Notes under the pieces: model-generated
The model's database searches: none
What the model was told of the DNA's origin: nothing
What the model saw: only the letters and a program-made list of their open reading frames with translations
In this document: positions 9,307 to 17,378 of the stretch, piece after piece
Position numbering within the stretch: position 1 is the first letter of the stretch
Layout: the number at the start of each line of letters is the position of its first letter
Position numbers and translations under genes: made by a program
NCBI RefSeq assembly: GCF_030732065.1
Contig: NZ_JAVBHX010000005.1
Location: 1 to 64,000 of the forward strand
Reading direction: 5' to 3'
DNA from: Oceanimonas aquatica
GTDB lineage: Bacteria; Pseudomonadota; Gammaproteobacteria; Enterobacterales; Aeromonadaceae
DNA length: 64,000 nt

Positions 9307-10095
9307 TTACAGCTGCTGGTTAACGTAGGCCAGCATGTCATCCACGGCAGAGATCACCTTGGAGTTCATCTCGTATACCCGCTGGGCCTGAATAAGGTTA
9401 ACCAGCTCTTCGGTGACGTTGACGTTGGAGGACTCCAACATGCCCTGCTTGAGGGTGCCGAAGCCATCGGCACCGGCAATGCCTTGCAGCGGCGCGCCGC
9501 TGGACTGGGTGGCCAGGTAAAGGTTCTCGCCCTTGGGCTGCAGGCCGGCGGGGTTGGCAAAGTCGGTCACGATGATCTGGCCGATCACCTGCCCCTCGGC
9601 CTGGCCAGCCAGCTGCACCGACACCTCACCGTTGGTGCCCACGCTGATACTCTGGGCGTTTTCCGGGATCTGCATTTCCGGCTGCAGGGGATAGCCGTTG
9701 CCGGGGGTGACAATAACGCCTTCTTCGTTAAGGGCAAACTGGCCGTTACGGGTATAGCCGGTGGTGCCGTCGGGCAGCAGCACCTCAAAAAAGCCGCGCC
9801 CGTCGATCATCACGTCCAGGGCGTTGTCGGTGGTCTGCACGCTGCCCTGCGTAAAGGTCTTCTGCGTGGCCACCACCTTGCTGCCCGCCCCCAGCATCAG
9901 GCCCGACGGCAGATTGCTGTCGGCGGTGGCCCGGCCACCGGGCTGGTGCACATTCTGGTAGAGCAGATCTTCAAAGATGGCCCGGCCTTTTTTAAAGCCC
10001 ACTGTGCTGGCGTTGGCCAGGTTGTTGGAGGTCACCGAAATATTGGTCTGCTGGGCATCGAGCCCGGTTTTGCTAATCCACAATGCGGGGTTCAT
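9307..10095 (-). CDS. flgG: Distal rod protein FlgG
   Basis: A 262-residue distal rod subunit. The N-terminal signature ALWISKTGLDAQQTNISVTSNNLANASTVGFKKGRA is the family hallmark, and the C-terminus VTEELVNLIQAQRVYEMNSKVISAVDDMLAYVNQQL pairs with it in the axial core. The length is the family standard (260-262). It lies 11 bases after flgF and 12 before flgH, in one unit headed by the sigma-54 motif before flgF. Confidence 0.96.
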   Translation of the reverse strand: MNPALWISKTGLDAQQTNISVTSNNLANASTVGFKKGRAIFEDLLYQNVHQPGGRATADSNLPSGLMLGAGSKVVATQKTFTQGSVQTTDNALDVMIDGRGFFEVLLPDGTTGYTRNGQFALNEEGVIVTPGNGYPLQPEMQIPENAQSISVGTNGEVSVQLAGQAEGQVIGQIIVTDFANPAGLQPKGENLYLATQSSGAPLQGIAGADGFGTLKQGMLESSNVNVTEELVNLIQAQRVYEMNSKVISAVDDMLAYVNQQL

Positions 10096-10106
10096 TCTGC
10101 TCTCCT

Positions 10107-10853
10107 TTAGCCAATACGCAGCAACTGGGCATGGGCCTTGTCGTTCTCTTCGGCGTGACTCATCATTTTCAGCTGGGTCTCAAAGCGCCGTTGCAAGTCG
10201 ATCAGGTGGGTCATTTCGGAAATGGGATTAACGTTGCTGCCTTCCAGCGCACCGGCAATCAGCTGTACCTGAGCCGACGCCGGCTCGACTTCGCCGTCCT
10301 TGCGGCGAAACAGGCCGTCATTGCCCTTTTCAATCTGATCATGGGCCGGCAGCACCGTCTTGATACGCTGCAGCTCGGCACCGCCATCGGCAGGCTCGCC
10401 TTCCAGCCGGGCAAAGATAGTGCCGTCCTTGTTGATTTCCACTTTTTCCAGCGGCAACGGCAGCACAATGGGGTTGCCGCCGTCATCCAGCACATTCTGA
10501 CCGGTACTGGTCTGCAGCAGACCTTCCACCGATACCTGCAGGTTGCCGAAACGGGTGTAGGCCTCGGCTCCGTCAGCCGCTTCCACCGCCAGCCAGCCGT
10601 CACCGGCCACCGCCACGTCAAGTTCCCGTCCCGTGGTCTGAATAGGGCCGGAGGCAAAGTTTTGCCCCGGTCGCTCGGTCATGGCAAACACTCGGGAAGG
10701 CAGGCCTTCACCAAAGGCCTGCATAGCCCGGGCCTGCTCCAGATCGGCACGAAAGCCGGTGGTATTGGCGTTGGCCAGGTTGTTGGCGCGCAGGGCCACG
10801 CTGTGCATGTTTTCCTTGGCGCCCGACATGGCGATATAAAGCAGGTGATCCAT
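10107..10853 (-). CDS. flgF: Proximal rod protein FlgF
   Basis: A 248-residue rod protein with the N-terminal motif MDHLLYIAMSGAKENMHSVALRANNLANANTTGFRADLEQ and the C-terminal NPISEMTHLIDLQRRFETQLKMMSHAEENDKAHAQLLRIG typical of FlgF. It is the first gene of the second transcription unit: a 164-base gap with a terminator and a sigma-54 motif separates it from flgE. Confidence 0.94.
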   Translation of the reverse strand: MDHLLYIAMSGAKENMHSVALRANNLANANTTGFRADLEQARAMQAFGEGLPSRVFAMTERPGQNFASGPIQTTGRELDVAVAGDGWLAVEAADGAEAYTRFGNLQVSVEGLLQTSTGQNVLDDGGNPIVLPLPLEKVEINKDGTIFARLEGEPADGGAELQRIKTVLPAHDQIEKGNDGLFRRKDGEVEPASAQVQLIAGALEGSNVNPISEMTHLIDLQRRFETQLKMMSHAEENDKAHAQLLRIG

Positions 10854-10894
10854 TTCAGCTCCGCAGTTGGCCGAGTGAGTAATGGCAGGATTAA

Positions 10895-10910
10895 TGCAAA
10901 ATCAATGCCA
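10895..10910 (-). promoter_or_regulatory. Sigma-54 promoter for flgF-flgL
   Basis: On the minus strand TGGCATTGATTTTGCA matches the -24/-12 consensus TGGCAC-N5-TTGCW with one mismatch, and GG and GC are ten bases apart as required. It lies 42-57 bases upstream of the flgF ATG, after the flgE terminator. This fits the class III, FlrC-type control known in Vibrio and Aeromonas; the activator is inferred. Confidence 0.75.
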
Positions 10911-10953
10911 CTATAGTTAGAAATAAGAAGCTATCAGCTTGAAGTAAAAACAT

Positions 10954-10983
10954 AAAAACCCGGGATTTGTGCCCCGGGTTTTT
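10954..10983. terminator. Intrinsic terminator after flgE
   Basis: AAAACCCGGG and CCCGGGTTTTT form a stem of about 9-11 bp with an A-run on one side and a T-run on the other, so it can work in both directions. It would end the flgB-flgE transcript before the flgF promoter. Confidence 0.75.
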
Positions 10984-10984
10984 C

Positions 10985-11016
10985 TTCCAGCTTCCAGCTT
11001 CCGGCTTTCAGCTTGT
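10985..11016. repeat. AGCTTCC short-phrase tandem repeat
   Basis: Imperfect copies of the 7-base phrase CAGCTTC(C) follow one another directly between the terminator and the flgE stop codon. A related AGCTATCAGCTTGAAG phrase sits at about 10930. It is a simple repeat at a gene 3' end, with no coding potential. Confidence 0.5.
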
Positions 11017-11017
11017 A

Positions 11018-12319
11018 TTAACGGATTTGCAGTATGGTCTGCTGCAGGGTGCTGTTTACTTCCAGCGCCCGGGAGTTGGCCTGGAAGTTACGCTGAGCGG
11101 TGATCAAGTCCACCAGCTCTGTGGTCAGGTTGGTGTTGGACTGCTCCAGCGCGGCCACGCTGACCTTGCCGAAAATACCGGTGTTGGGCTGACCACTGAC
11201 CGCCTCGCCCGACAGCAGGGACTCCCGCCACTGGGTATCACCAATCTGGGTCAGGCCCTGCTCGTTGGGGAAGCGTGCCATGGCCACAATCCCCAGGTTT
11301 TGAGTGCTGCCGTTACTGTAGGTGGCCTGCACCAGGCCATCGGGGCCCACATCCACCTTGGTCAGCCGGCCTACTGTATTGCCGTCCTGACTGTTGGAGG
11401 TCACTTCAAAGGCACCGGCATTCATGGTGGCTGAGGTGATATTTATATTAATTGTCTGAGTGCCATCGGAGCCATTGGTAAAACCTAGCTCCTCGGTATC
11501 AAAATCAGTAGTGGCTGTTGTCAAATCACCAGCGCTGTCGAATTCAAGCGTCTTGCTGTTAAAACCACCAACCGGCATTGCTGACACAGGTGGATCATTA
11601 AAAGCATCCTTACCATCAACAAACACAAACATTTGCCAGCGGTTCACAGGCGGAACCGCTGTTTCGCCCGTTTTATCTTTTACAAAATACTGAGTAACCG
11701 TATGGGTGTCGCCCAGCGAATCATACACCGTCATTGAGGTAGACGAGGTATAGGTAGATGAATCAGTCGGGTCAAAGGGGTTCGAGGCTAAATCCTTTGC
11801 CTCCGCCTTGGCCGGCAGGTTAACACCGGTTCTCACTTCGGTCGTCGCCTGGGGCTCGCCCGCCTTGTCCGGAATCTGCAGCGGCTGAGTGGTGTTCAGG
11901 CCCAGGCCCGCCGGGGTGCCGTCCTGGTTGGCTTTATAGGTCTGCAGGTAATGGCCCTGGGAGTTGGTGACATAGCCCTCGTCGTTCAGGCGAAAGGCGC
12001 CGGCCCGGGTAAAGGTCCGGTCCAGGGAGCCCACTTCATTGGACATCACGAAAAAACCGCTGCCGTTAATGGCCATATCCAGGGAGTTGTTGGTGAACTG
12101 CAACGCGCCCTGGTGAAACTGCTGGGACACGGCGGCGGTCTGCACGCCACTGCCGGACTGGGTCTTGCCGTTGGCGAAAATGGAGTTGGCATACACATCG
12201 GCAAACTCGGCCCGGGACTCCTTAAAGCCGAGAGTGTTGACGTTGGCGATGTTGTTGGCGGTGACGTCCAGATCTTTCTGGGCCGCATTAACGCCGCTGA
12301 GTGCGATATTAAAAGACAT
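11018..12319 (-). CDS. flgE: Flagellar hook protein FlgE
   Basis: A 433-residue hook subunit. The N-terminal motif SFNIALSGVNAAQKDLDVTANNIANVNTLGFKESRAEFADVY and the C-terminus TTELVDLITAQRNFQANSRALEVNSTLQQTILQIR form the conserved axial core. The middle holds the surface-exposed domains. The DNA for that middle part (about 11430-11790) is clearly AT-richer than the ends and encodes low-complexity Ser/Thr-rich sequence. It is last in the flgB-flgE unit, nine bases after flgD. Confidence 0.96.
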   Translation of the reverse strand: MSFNIALSGVNAAQKDLDVTANNIANVNTLGFKESRAEFADVYANSIFANGKTQSGSGVQTAAVSQQFHQGALQFTNNSLDMAINGSGFFVMSNEVGSLDRTFTRAGAFRLNDEGYVTNSQGHYLQTYKANQDGTPAGLGLNTTQPLQIPDKAGEPQATTEVRTGVNLPAKAEAKDLASNPFDPTDSSTYTSSTSMTVYDSLGDTHTVTQYFVKDKTGETAVPPVNRWQMFVFVDGKDAFNDPPVSAMPVGGFNSKTLEFDSAGDLTTATTDFDTEELGFTNGSDGTQTININITSATMNAGAFEVTSNSQDGNTVGRLTKVDVGPDGLVQATYSNGSTQNLGIVAMARFPNEQGLTQIGDTQWRESLLSGEAVSGQPNTGIFGKVSVAALEQSNTNLTTELVDLITAQRNFQANSRALEVNSTLQQTILQIR

Positions 12320-12328
12320 AAGTACTCC

Positions 12329-13027
12329 TTACGCCGCCTTGCGGCTGGCTATTTCCAGAATTTGATTAAGCGGCAGGCCGCCCAGGCCCGCCAGGTTGAC
12401 AAGGGTCGGACTGTCGGCACTACCCAGGGTCACGCTGTTGACCCGGGCAAAGGCCAGAGCGCTGAGCTCTTCCCGCTGACCGTCAATCAGGCCACTGACC
12501 TTGATGTTGTACTTGCCGGTGGCCGCCGGCTCCCCGGCGTCGTTCAGGCCGTCCCAGGTAAAGTTGACGTTGCCGCGCTGATCCCCTTCCAGCGGAATGG
12601 TACGCACCAGCTCGCCCTGCTCGTTCTCGATACGAACCATGACATTGGAGGCACCGGACCCGGCCACCACCACGCCGTCCACCGGCTCGCTGTTGTCCCA
12701 GTAGGTCATGGAGCTCGGCACCAGTACCTTCTGTCCCACCAGACTGGAGGCCTGCAGCGCCTGGCTGGAGGTCATCACCTCGCTCAGGCCCGAGAGCTGC
12801 TGGCTCATGTTGCTGATGCCGTCGGCGGTGGTAAAGGAGGTCATCTGGGCGATCATCTGGGAGTTGTCCGCCGGCTTGAACGGATCCTGATAGGCCAGCT
12901 GCTGGGTCAGCAGGGCAAAGAAGTCTTCCTGCTCCAGCTGGGCCCGGCTGTTGTCGGCAGCCTTTTCTGCCGGGCTTTGTTCTCCCGGCCACTTTAAGCC
13001 GTTGAGGTAATCGTTATTCACCTGCAT
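12329..13027 (-). CDS. flgD: Hook cap / scaffolding protein FlgD
   Basis: A 232-residue hook-capping protein. The N-terminal region contains QEDFFALLTQQLAYQDPFKPADNSQMIAQMTSFTTADGI, the diagnostic FlgD block. A FlgD-Ig-like/Tudor region follows, with VMVRIENEQGELVRTIPLEGDQRGNVNFTWDGLNDAGEPAATGKYNI. The length matches E. coli (231). It guides assembly of FlgE at the tip of the growing hook and is discarded later. It is six bases after flgC. Confidence 0.95.
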   Translation of the reverse strand: MQVNNDYLNGLKWPGEQSPAEKAADNSRAQLEQEDFFALLTQQLAYQDPFKPADNSQMIAQMTSFTTADGISNMSQQLSGLSEVMTSSQALQASSLVGQKVLVPSSMTYWDNSEPVDGVVVAGSGASNVMVRIENEQGELVRTIPLEGDQRGNVNFTWDGLNDAGEPAATGKYNIKVSGLIDGQREELSALAFARVNSVTLGSADSPTLVNLAGLGGLPLNQILEIASRKAA

Positions 13028-13033
13028 GGTTTA

Positions 13034-13453
13034 TTACCCCTTGCCCAGCCGCAGGGTCTGCTGCAGCATCTGCTTGGCGGCGTCGGCCACCTGCACATTG
13101 GTCTGGTAGTTGCGCGAGGCGCTCAGCATGTCGGTCATCTCTTCCACCACGTTGACGTTGGGCTTGTAGATAAAGCCTTCGGCGTCGGCCAGGGGATGAT
13201 CCGGGTTGAATTCCTTTTGCAGCGGCTTGTCGGTCTCGACAATGCCCATGATTTTGACGCCGACACTTTCCTGACGATCAGACAGCGCCTGGTCGAGATC
13301 AGCGGCAAACACCGGCTTGCGGGCGCGGTAGGTCTCATCAATGCTGGAGCTGACGCTGTCGGCGTTGGCCAGGTTACTGGCGGTGGTGTTCAGGCGGACC
13401 GACTGGGCGCTCATGGCGCTGCCGGAAATATCAAAGACTTTAAAAAGGCTCAC
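13034..13453 (-). CDS. flgC: Proximal rod protein FlgC
   Basis: A 139-residue rod subunit starting [34 protein letters not shown] and ending [39 protein letters not shown], both family-defining. Its ATG overlaps the flgB stop by four bases, so the two are translationally coupled. Confidence 0.96.
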   Translation of the reverse strand: MSLFKVFDISGSAMSAQSVRLNTTASNLANADSVSSSIDETYRARKPVFAADLDQALSDRQESVGVKIMGIVETDKPLQKEFNPDHPLADAEGFIYKPNVNVVEEMTDMLSASRNYQTNVQVADAAKQMLQQTLRLGKG

Positions 13454-13851
13454 ATCGAGTCTCCTTTTATCGCTTTCAGCAGGCCGGAAATCTTGCTGTT
13501 GAGAAACTCCAGCGAGGCCTGGTACTGCAGGGCGTTTTCCATGTAACTGGTACGTTCGGCCTGCACGTCGACCGTGTTGCCATCGCCGGTGTCGGGCTGG
13601 GTGGGCACCCGGTACTGCACGGTACCGGGGGGCGTCAGTTCAACGGCAAAGTGGCGGGTGTTGGTGCGGTTGAGGGAAAAGCTCTGGTTGCTCTGGGCCT
13701 GACTGAGGGCGGCCTGAAAGTCCATGTCTTTCGCCTTGTAGCCCGGCGTGTCGGCATTGGCCAGGTTGCCGGCCAGCAGCTCGGCCCGCTCGGAGCGTGC
13801 CATCAGCGCATGCTGGTGAATACCAAAGGCCTTGTCGAAAGAAATCGTCAC
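13450..13851 (-). CDS. flgB: Proximal rod protein FlgB (GTG start)
   Basis: A 133-residue rod subunit with the family start [44 protein letters not shown]. The frame is open to an ATG at 13890, but that lies inside the sigma-54 promoter and transcript start region. The GTG at 13851 has AGGAGG five bases upstream and matches the start seen in homologues, so it is preferred. It is the first gene of the flgBCDE unit. Confidence 0.93.
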   Translation of the reverse strand: MTISFDKAFGIHQHALMARSERAELLAGNLANADTPGYKAKDMDFQAALSQAQSNQSFSLNRTNTRHFAVELTPPGTVQYRVPTQPDTGDGNTVDVQAERTSYMENALQYQASLEFLNSKISGLLKAIKGDSM

Positions 13852-13895
13852 CGCCACCTCCTGCTTTGTCGTGACCCAATACGGAGCCATAACAA

Positions 13896-13911
13896 AGCAA
13901 AAGGTGTGCCA
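13896..13911 (-). promoter_or_regulatory. Sigma-54 promoter for flgBCDE
   Basis: On the minus strand TGGCACACCTTTTGCT matches the TGGCAC-N5-TTGCW consensus at every fixed position. It lies directly after the cheR stop codon (13915-13917) and 45-60 bases before the flgB GTG, so flgB-E can be fired independently of cheVR. Confidence 0.85.
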
Positions 13912-13914
13912 GGT

Positions 13915-14736
13915 TTACTTGAGGCGGTAGATGATCCCTGGCGTGCAGCGGATCATTTCAAACCGGTCCGACAGACCGGTGAGGGATTCGGAAGCGCCCA
14001 GCAACAGGTAGCCACCGGGGTTAAGGGCGCCGGCAAACTGATTGAGGATCTTGGACTTGTTCTCGGGAGAGAAATAAATCAGCACGTTACGACAGAAAAT
14101 AATGTCGAACTTGCCCAGGGGGGCATAGCTGTCGAGCAGGTTGTAGGGGCGAAAGCTGACCATGTTGCGCACACCGGCCTGCAGTTGCATGCGGCCGTCG
14201 CTCTGGGGAGTAAAAAAGCGGGTGCGCCGCTCCGGCGACAGGCCCCGGGCCAGCGACAGACTATCGTAAATGCCGGTCTTGCAGTGCTCCAGCATGGTGG
14301 CGGAAATGTCGGTGGCAAGAATTTGCAGCCCCGGCAAGGCGCCCGGCCGCCGGGCCAAATACTCCTGAGCGGTCATGGCAATGGAATAGGGCTCCTGACC
14401 GGAAGAGCAGGCCGCCGACCAGATGCGCAACGACTTGCCGGGTTTGGCCAGCTCCGGAAACAGCCGCTCGCCGAGCTGCACGAACGGGTAGGTATCCCGA
14501 AACCACAGGGTTTCGTTGGTGGTCATGGCATCGATGACTGCGGTTTTCAGCTCCCGCTCGCGCAGCTGCATGGAACGCTCCAGTAACTGCCCCATGGTGT
14601 CGATGCCAAACCGCGCCATCAACGGCGCCAGCCGGCTCTTGACCAGGTACTGCTTGCTGTTGCCCAGCACAATGCCGGTATTGCTTTCCAGAAACCGGCA
14701 AAACGCCGAGTACTGCTCGTCGGTGAAGTTTTTCAT
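13915..14736 (-). CDS. cheR: Chemotaxis methyltransferase CheR
   Basis: A 273-residue S-adenosylmethionine-dependent methyltransferase for glutamates of chemoreceptors. The N-terminal CheR helical domain (about residues 1-75) is followed by a Rossmann methyltransferase domain. That domain has the motif IWSAACSSGQEPYSIAM (SAM pocket), the ATDIS block and FDIIFCRNVLIYF. No C-terminal receptor-tethering pentapeptide-binding insertion was recognised. It is 20 bases after cheV and its stop abuts the flgB promoter. Confidence 0.95.
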   Translation of the reverse strand: MKNFTDEQYSAFCRFLESNTGIVLGNSKQYLVKSRLAPLMARFGIDTMGQLLERSMQLRERELKTAVIDAMTTNETLWFRDTYPFVQLGERLFPELAKPGKSLRIWSAACSSGQEPYSIAMTAQEYLARRPGALPGLQILATDISATMLEHCKTGIYDSLSLARGLSPERRTRFFTPQSDGRMQLQAGVRNMVSFRPYNLLDSYAPLGKFDIIFCRNVLIYFSPENKSKILNQFAGALNPGGYLLLGASESLTGLSDRFEMIRCTPGIIYRLK

Positions 14737-14756
14737 CCGTGTAAGTTACACCTTGC

Positions 14757-15668
14757 TCAGAGCGCGTTGTTAACGGCCGTGGCCAGCTCGTCGGGCTGGA
14801 ACTTGGCAATAAAATTGTCGGCACCGACCTTTTCCACCAGCGCCTTGTTGAACACGCCACTCAGGGAGGTATGCAGGATCACGTGCAAATTCTTGAGCGC
14901 CGGGTTATTGCGAATTTCGGCGGTCAGGGTATAGCCGTCCATTTCGGGCATTTCCACATCGGAGATCACCAGCGACAGCTGCTCGTGAATGGGCCCCTGT
15001 CCGGCCAGCTCCACCAGCTTGTTCAGCGCCTGACGGCCGTTTTCGGTAACGATGCATTCCAGCCCCAGAGACTCCACCGCCTTTTGCACCTGGCGACGGG
15101 CCACCGAGGAGTCGTCGGCAATCAGCACCGGTTTGTGCTGAGTACCTTGCTGGTGGGACTGCTCAATAATGGCCGCGTCCACTTCGGTACTGGCCGGAGA
15201 AATTTCGTCGAGGATTTTTTCCACATCGAGAATTTCCACCAGCTCGCCGTCGATCTCGGTAACGGCTGTCATGTAGTTAAAGCGGCCGGCGCCCTTGGGC
15301 GGCGGCAGAATGGATTCCCAGTTTACGTTGATAATGCGCTCCACCGAATGCACCAGAAAGCCCTGCACCGAGCGGTTGTACTCGGAGATAATGGCGAAGC
15401 TGTTTTCGGTCTGTTCAATGGGGCGGCCGCCCATGGCCTTGCTCAGATCGATGATGGAAATGGTCTGGCCACGAATATTGGCCACGCCCCGAATCACCGG
15501 ATGGCGCTGCGGCAGGCTGCTGAGCCGGGGGCACTGCAGCACTTCCTTGACCTTGAACACATTGATGCCAAATCTTTGGCGGCCGTTGAGCCTGAACAAC
15601 AACAATTCCAGTCGGTTCTGGCCCACCAGCTGGGTTCTCTGGTTTACCGAGTCAAGTACTCCCGCCAT
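14757..15668 (-). CDS. cheV: Chemotaxis coupling protein CheV
   Basis: A 303-residue CheW-REC fusion. The CheW-like coupling domain covers about residues 15-160 (FRLNGRQRFGINVFKVKEVLQCP, GVANIRGQTISIIDL). The receiver domain covers about 175-300, with LIADDSSVARRQVQKAVE (acidic pocket), VISDVEMPEMDGYTL (phospho-acceptor Asp) and a C-terminal Lys-containing FIAKFQPDEL. It links chemoreceptors to CheA and can be phosphorylated. The start at 15668 has GGAGG upstream and matches the family; an upstream ATG at 15737 lies inside the promoter. Confidence 0.95.
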   Translation of the reverse strand: MAGVLDSVNQRTQLVGQNRLELLLFRLNGRQRFGINVFKVKEVLQCPRLSSLPQRHPVIRGVANIRGQTISIIDLSKAMGGRPIEQTENSFAIISEYNRSVQGFLVHSVERIINVNWESILPPPKGAGRFNYMTAVTEIDGELVEILDVEKILDEISPASTEVDAAIIEQSHQQGTQHKPVLIADDSSVARRQVQKAVESLGLECIVTENGRQALNKLVELAGQGPIHEQLSLVISDVEMPEMDGYTLTAEIRNNPALKNLHVILHTSLSGVFNKALVEKVGADNFIAKFQPDELATAVNNAL

Positions 15669-15719
15669 TCTTGTGCCTCCGGAATGAGTATGATGGCATG
15701 CTTCATTTGCATGGCATGT

Positions 15720-15748
15720 TTTATGCATAATCAGCAAAATGCTGTCAA
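15720..15748 (-). promoter_or_regulatory. Sigma-70-like promoter for cheV
   Basis: On the minus strand TTGACA (15743-15748), a 17-base spacer and CATAAA (15720-15725) precede the cheV ATG by about 50 bases. The -35 is perfect and the -10 matches at four of six positions. TGGCATG occurs twice between -10 and the gene and could be an operator. Confidence 0.5.
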
Positions 15749-15837
15749 CTAGCTTAACACCGGCAATAAGTCAGCGCTACTTGAGCCCTGCCAGAATAAG
15801 ACCGGCGACATAGAGCGTTATCGGCGATGGAGTAAAG

Positions 15838-16560
15838 ATGCTTAACGGTTTTTTTCACCGGCGGCCCCGCCGCCTTCACCTGTGGACCTGGCTGAGCCTG
15901 GCCTGGCTGGCGGTCTGGATGCCGCCGGTGGCCCTGGCCAGCGTACACGAAAGCATTCGCCAGTACGCCGAAGACTATGTGCGCGATTTTGTGGTGGCCG
16001 GCCCTCGGGACAAAGTGGAAATTGAAGCCGCCAGTGTCGATACCCGGCTGCAACTCACCGAGTGCCCGGGCATGCTCACCGCCGATATTCGTGGCTCCGG
16101 TGAGGTGCGGCGCAATACCCATGTGCATGTGCAATGCCATGAAACACCGGGCTGGAGCCTGTTTGTACCGGTGCGGGTACGTATTCTCAAACCCGTGGTC
16201 ACCGCCGCAACCCCCATCGCCCGTAACACCCTGCTGCAACCGGCGCAGCTGCAGATGAGCTACCAGGATGAAGTGCTGCTGCGCGGTGATGTGTTTGACG
16301 ATATTCAGGCGCTGCTCGGCACCCGCAGCAAGCGGGATCTGCGCCCGGGCCGCCCCGTGCTTGCCAGCCAGCTGTGTGTGGTGTGCAAGGGCGACAAGGT
16401 CACCATAGTGGCCGAGACCGGCGGGCTGTCGATTCGTACCGACGGCATGGCCGAAGAGGATGGCACCTTTAACGAGCGCATTCGCATTCGCAACAGCCGC
16501 TCCGGACGCCAAATTCAGGGCAGGATAAGCGAGGCGGGCGTGGTACGGGTCGGACTGTAA
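15838..16560 (+). CDS. flgA: P-ring assembly chaperone FlgA
   Basis: A 240-residue periplasmic chaperone for FlgI. It has an Arg-rich N-terminus then a signal/anchor hydrophobic segment (LWTWLSLAWLAVWMPPVALA). The C-terminal SAF-type domain contains RVRILKPVVTAATPIARNTLL, GTRSKRDLRPGRPVLASQL and GLSIRTDGMAEEDGTFNERIRIRNSRSGRQIQGRI, the usual FlgA blocks. GGAG lies before the ATG. It diverges from cheV. Confidence 0.93.
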   Translation: MLNGFFHRRPRRLHLWTWLSLAWLAVWMPPVALASVHESIRQYAEDYVRDFVVAGPRDKVEIEAASVDTRLQLTECPGMLTADIRGSGEVRRNTHVHVQCHETPGWSLFVPVRVRILKPVVTAATPIARNTLLQPAQLQMSYQDEVLLRGDVFDDIQALLGTRSKRDLRPGRPVLASQLCVVCKGDKVTIVAETGGLSIRTDGMAEEDGTFNERIRIRNSRSGRQIQGRISEAGVVRVGL

Positions 16561-16567
16561 ATTCTGC

Positions 16568-16594
16568 TAAAGTTGCCAACAGGCCGGTCGATAA
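16568..16594 (+). promoter_or_regulatory. Sigma-28 (FliA) promoter for flgMN
   Basis: TAAAGTTG (16568-16575), an 11-base spacer and GTCGATAA (16587-16594) match the flagellar sigma-28 consensus TAAAGTTT-N11-GCCGATAA at 14 of 16 positions. It lies in the flgA-flgM gap, so flgM can be re-supplied after FliA is released. Confidence 0.85.
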
Positions 16595-16627
16595 CCGGAT
16601 GACAGCAGCAAATCAGGATTGAATCTT

Positions 16628-16951
16628 ATGGCCATCGACAAGCTCCCCCCCGGATTGCATAACAGTCCGTCGGTCAGCGGCAACAAGTATCCGCAAAAAA
16701 GCGATACTGCCGAAGCCCGGTCAGACAACCGCCCTCAGGCCGCCAGCGGCCGGGACGAAGTGACCCTGACCCCGGAAGCCAAACAGCTCAACCGCATGCA
16801 GCAGAGCCTGCAGGCCGGTGCCGGCACCGACAACAGCACCCGTCTGGATGCCATTAAAAAAGCGGTCAATGAAGGCAGCTACAAGATAGATGCCGACAGA
16901 CTGGCCGGCAACATCATCAATCTGGAACAAGACATAGAGTCCCTGTATTAA
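16628..16951 (+). CDS. flgM: Anti-sigma-28 factor FlgM
   Basis: A 107-residue anti-sigma factor. The N-terminal half is disordered and polar. The C-terminal FliA-binding half reads DEVTLTPEAKQLNRMQQSL then RLDAIKKAVNEGSYKIDADRLAGNIINLEQDIESLY, typical of FlgM. It holds FliA until the hook is finished, then is exported. The ATG at 16628 has AGGAT eight bases upstream; an in-frame TTG at 16619 is less likely. Its stop overlaps the flgN ATG by one base. Confidence 0.93.
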   Translation: MAIDKLPPGLHNSPSVSGNKYPQKSDTAEARSDNRPQAASGRDEVTLTPEAKQLNRMQQSLQAGAGTDNSTRLDAIKKAVNEGSYKIDADRLAGNIINLEQDIESLY

Positions 16952-17364
16952 TGAGCCTTGATACGCTGCTGCAACAACAACAGGAACAACTTGAGCGCCT
17001 GCTCGACCTTACCGAGCAGGAACTGGCGTTGATCGTTCAACGCAAGGCGCTGGAGCTGCCTCCCCTCACCGAGCAAAAACAACAACTGCTGCTCGACATT
17101 CAGGCCACCGACAATCAGCTGTGCGCGCATCCGAATGTAGCCGAACTCACCACCACTTATCAGCCTCGGGTCGACGCCCTGCGCACCCTGATGGCGCAGT
17201 GCCAGGAGCGTAACCAGGTGGCCGAGCAGGTGCTGGAGCAGTCCCTTGCCGGTACCCGCCAGCTGGCCAATATTTTAAGCCGGCTGCACGAGCGCCAGAG
17301 CATGACCTATGACCAGAAAGGCCATACCAAAGGCATCAACAAGGGCGCCGGCTTCAAGGTATAA
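16951..17364 (+). CDS. flgN: Flagellar export chaperone FlgN
   Basis: A 137-residue, almost entirely helical protein rich in Gln, Leu and Glu (QQQEQLERLLDLTEQELALIVQRKALELPPLTEQKQ), matching FlgN, the export chaperone for FlgK and FlgL. It starts in a TAATG overlap with flgM, so the two are translationally coupled. It is convergent with flgP, 14 bases away. Confidence 0.9.
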   Translation: MSLDTLLQQQQEQLERLLDLTEQELALIVQRKALELPPLTEQKQQLLLDIQATDNQLCAHPNVAELTTTYQPRVDALRTLMAQCQERNQVAEQVLEQSLAGTRQLANILSRLHERQSMTYDQKGHTKGINKGAGFKV

Positions 17365-17378
17365 GCCGGCTTGCGCCG

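Noticed and set aside
13852-13890. Upstream ATG start for flgB at 13890
   Set aside because: It would start essentially at the predicted sigma-54 transcript start and adds 13 residues not seen in FlgB; the GTG with AGGAGG is better.
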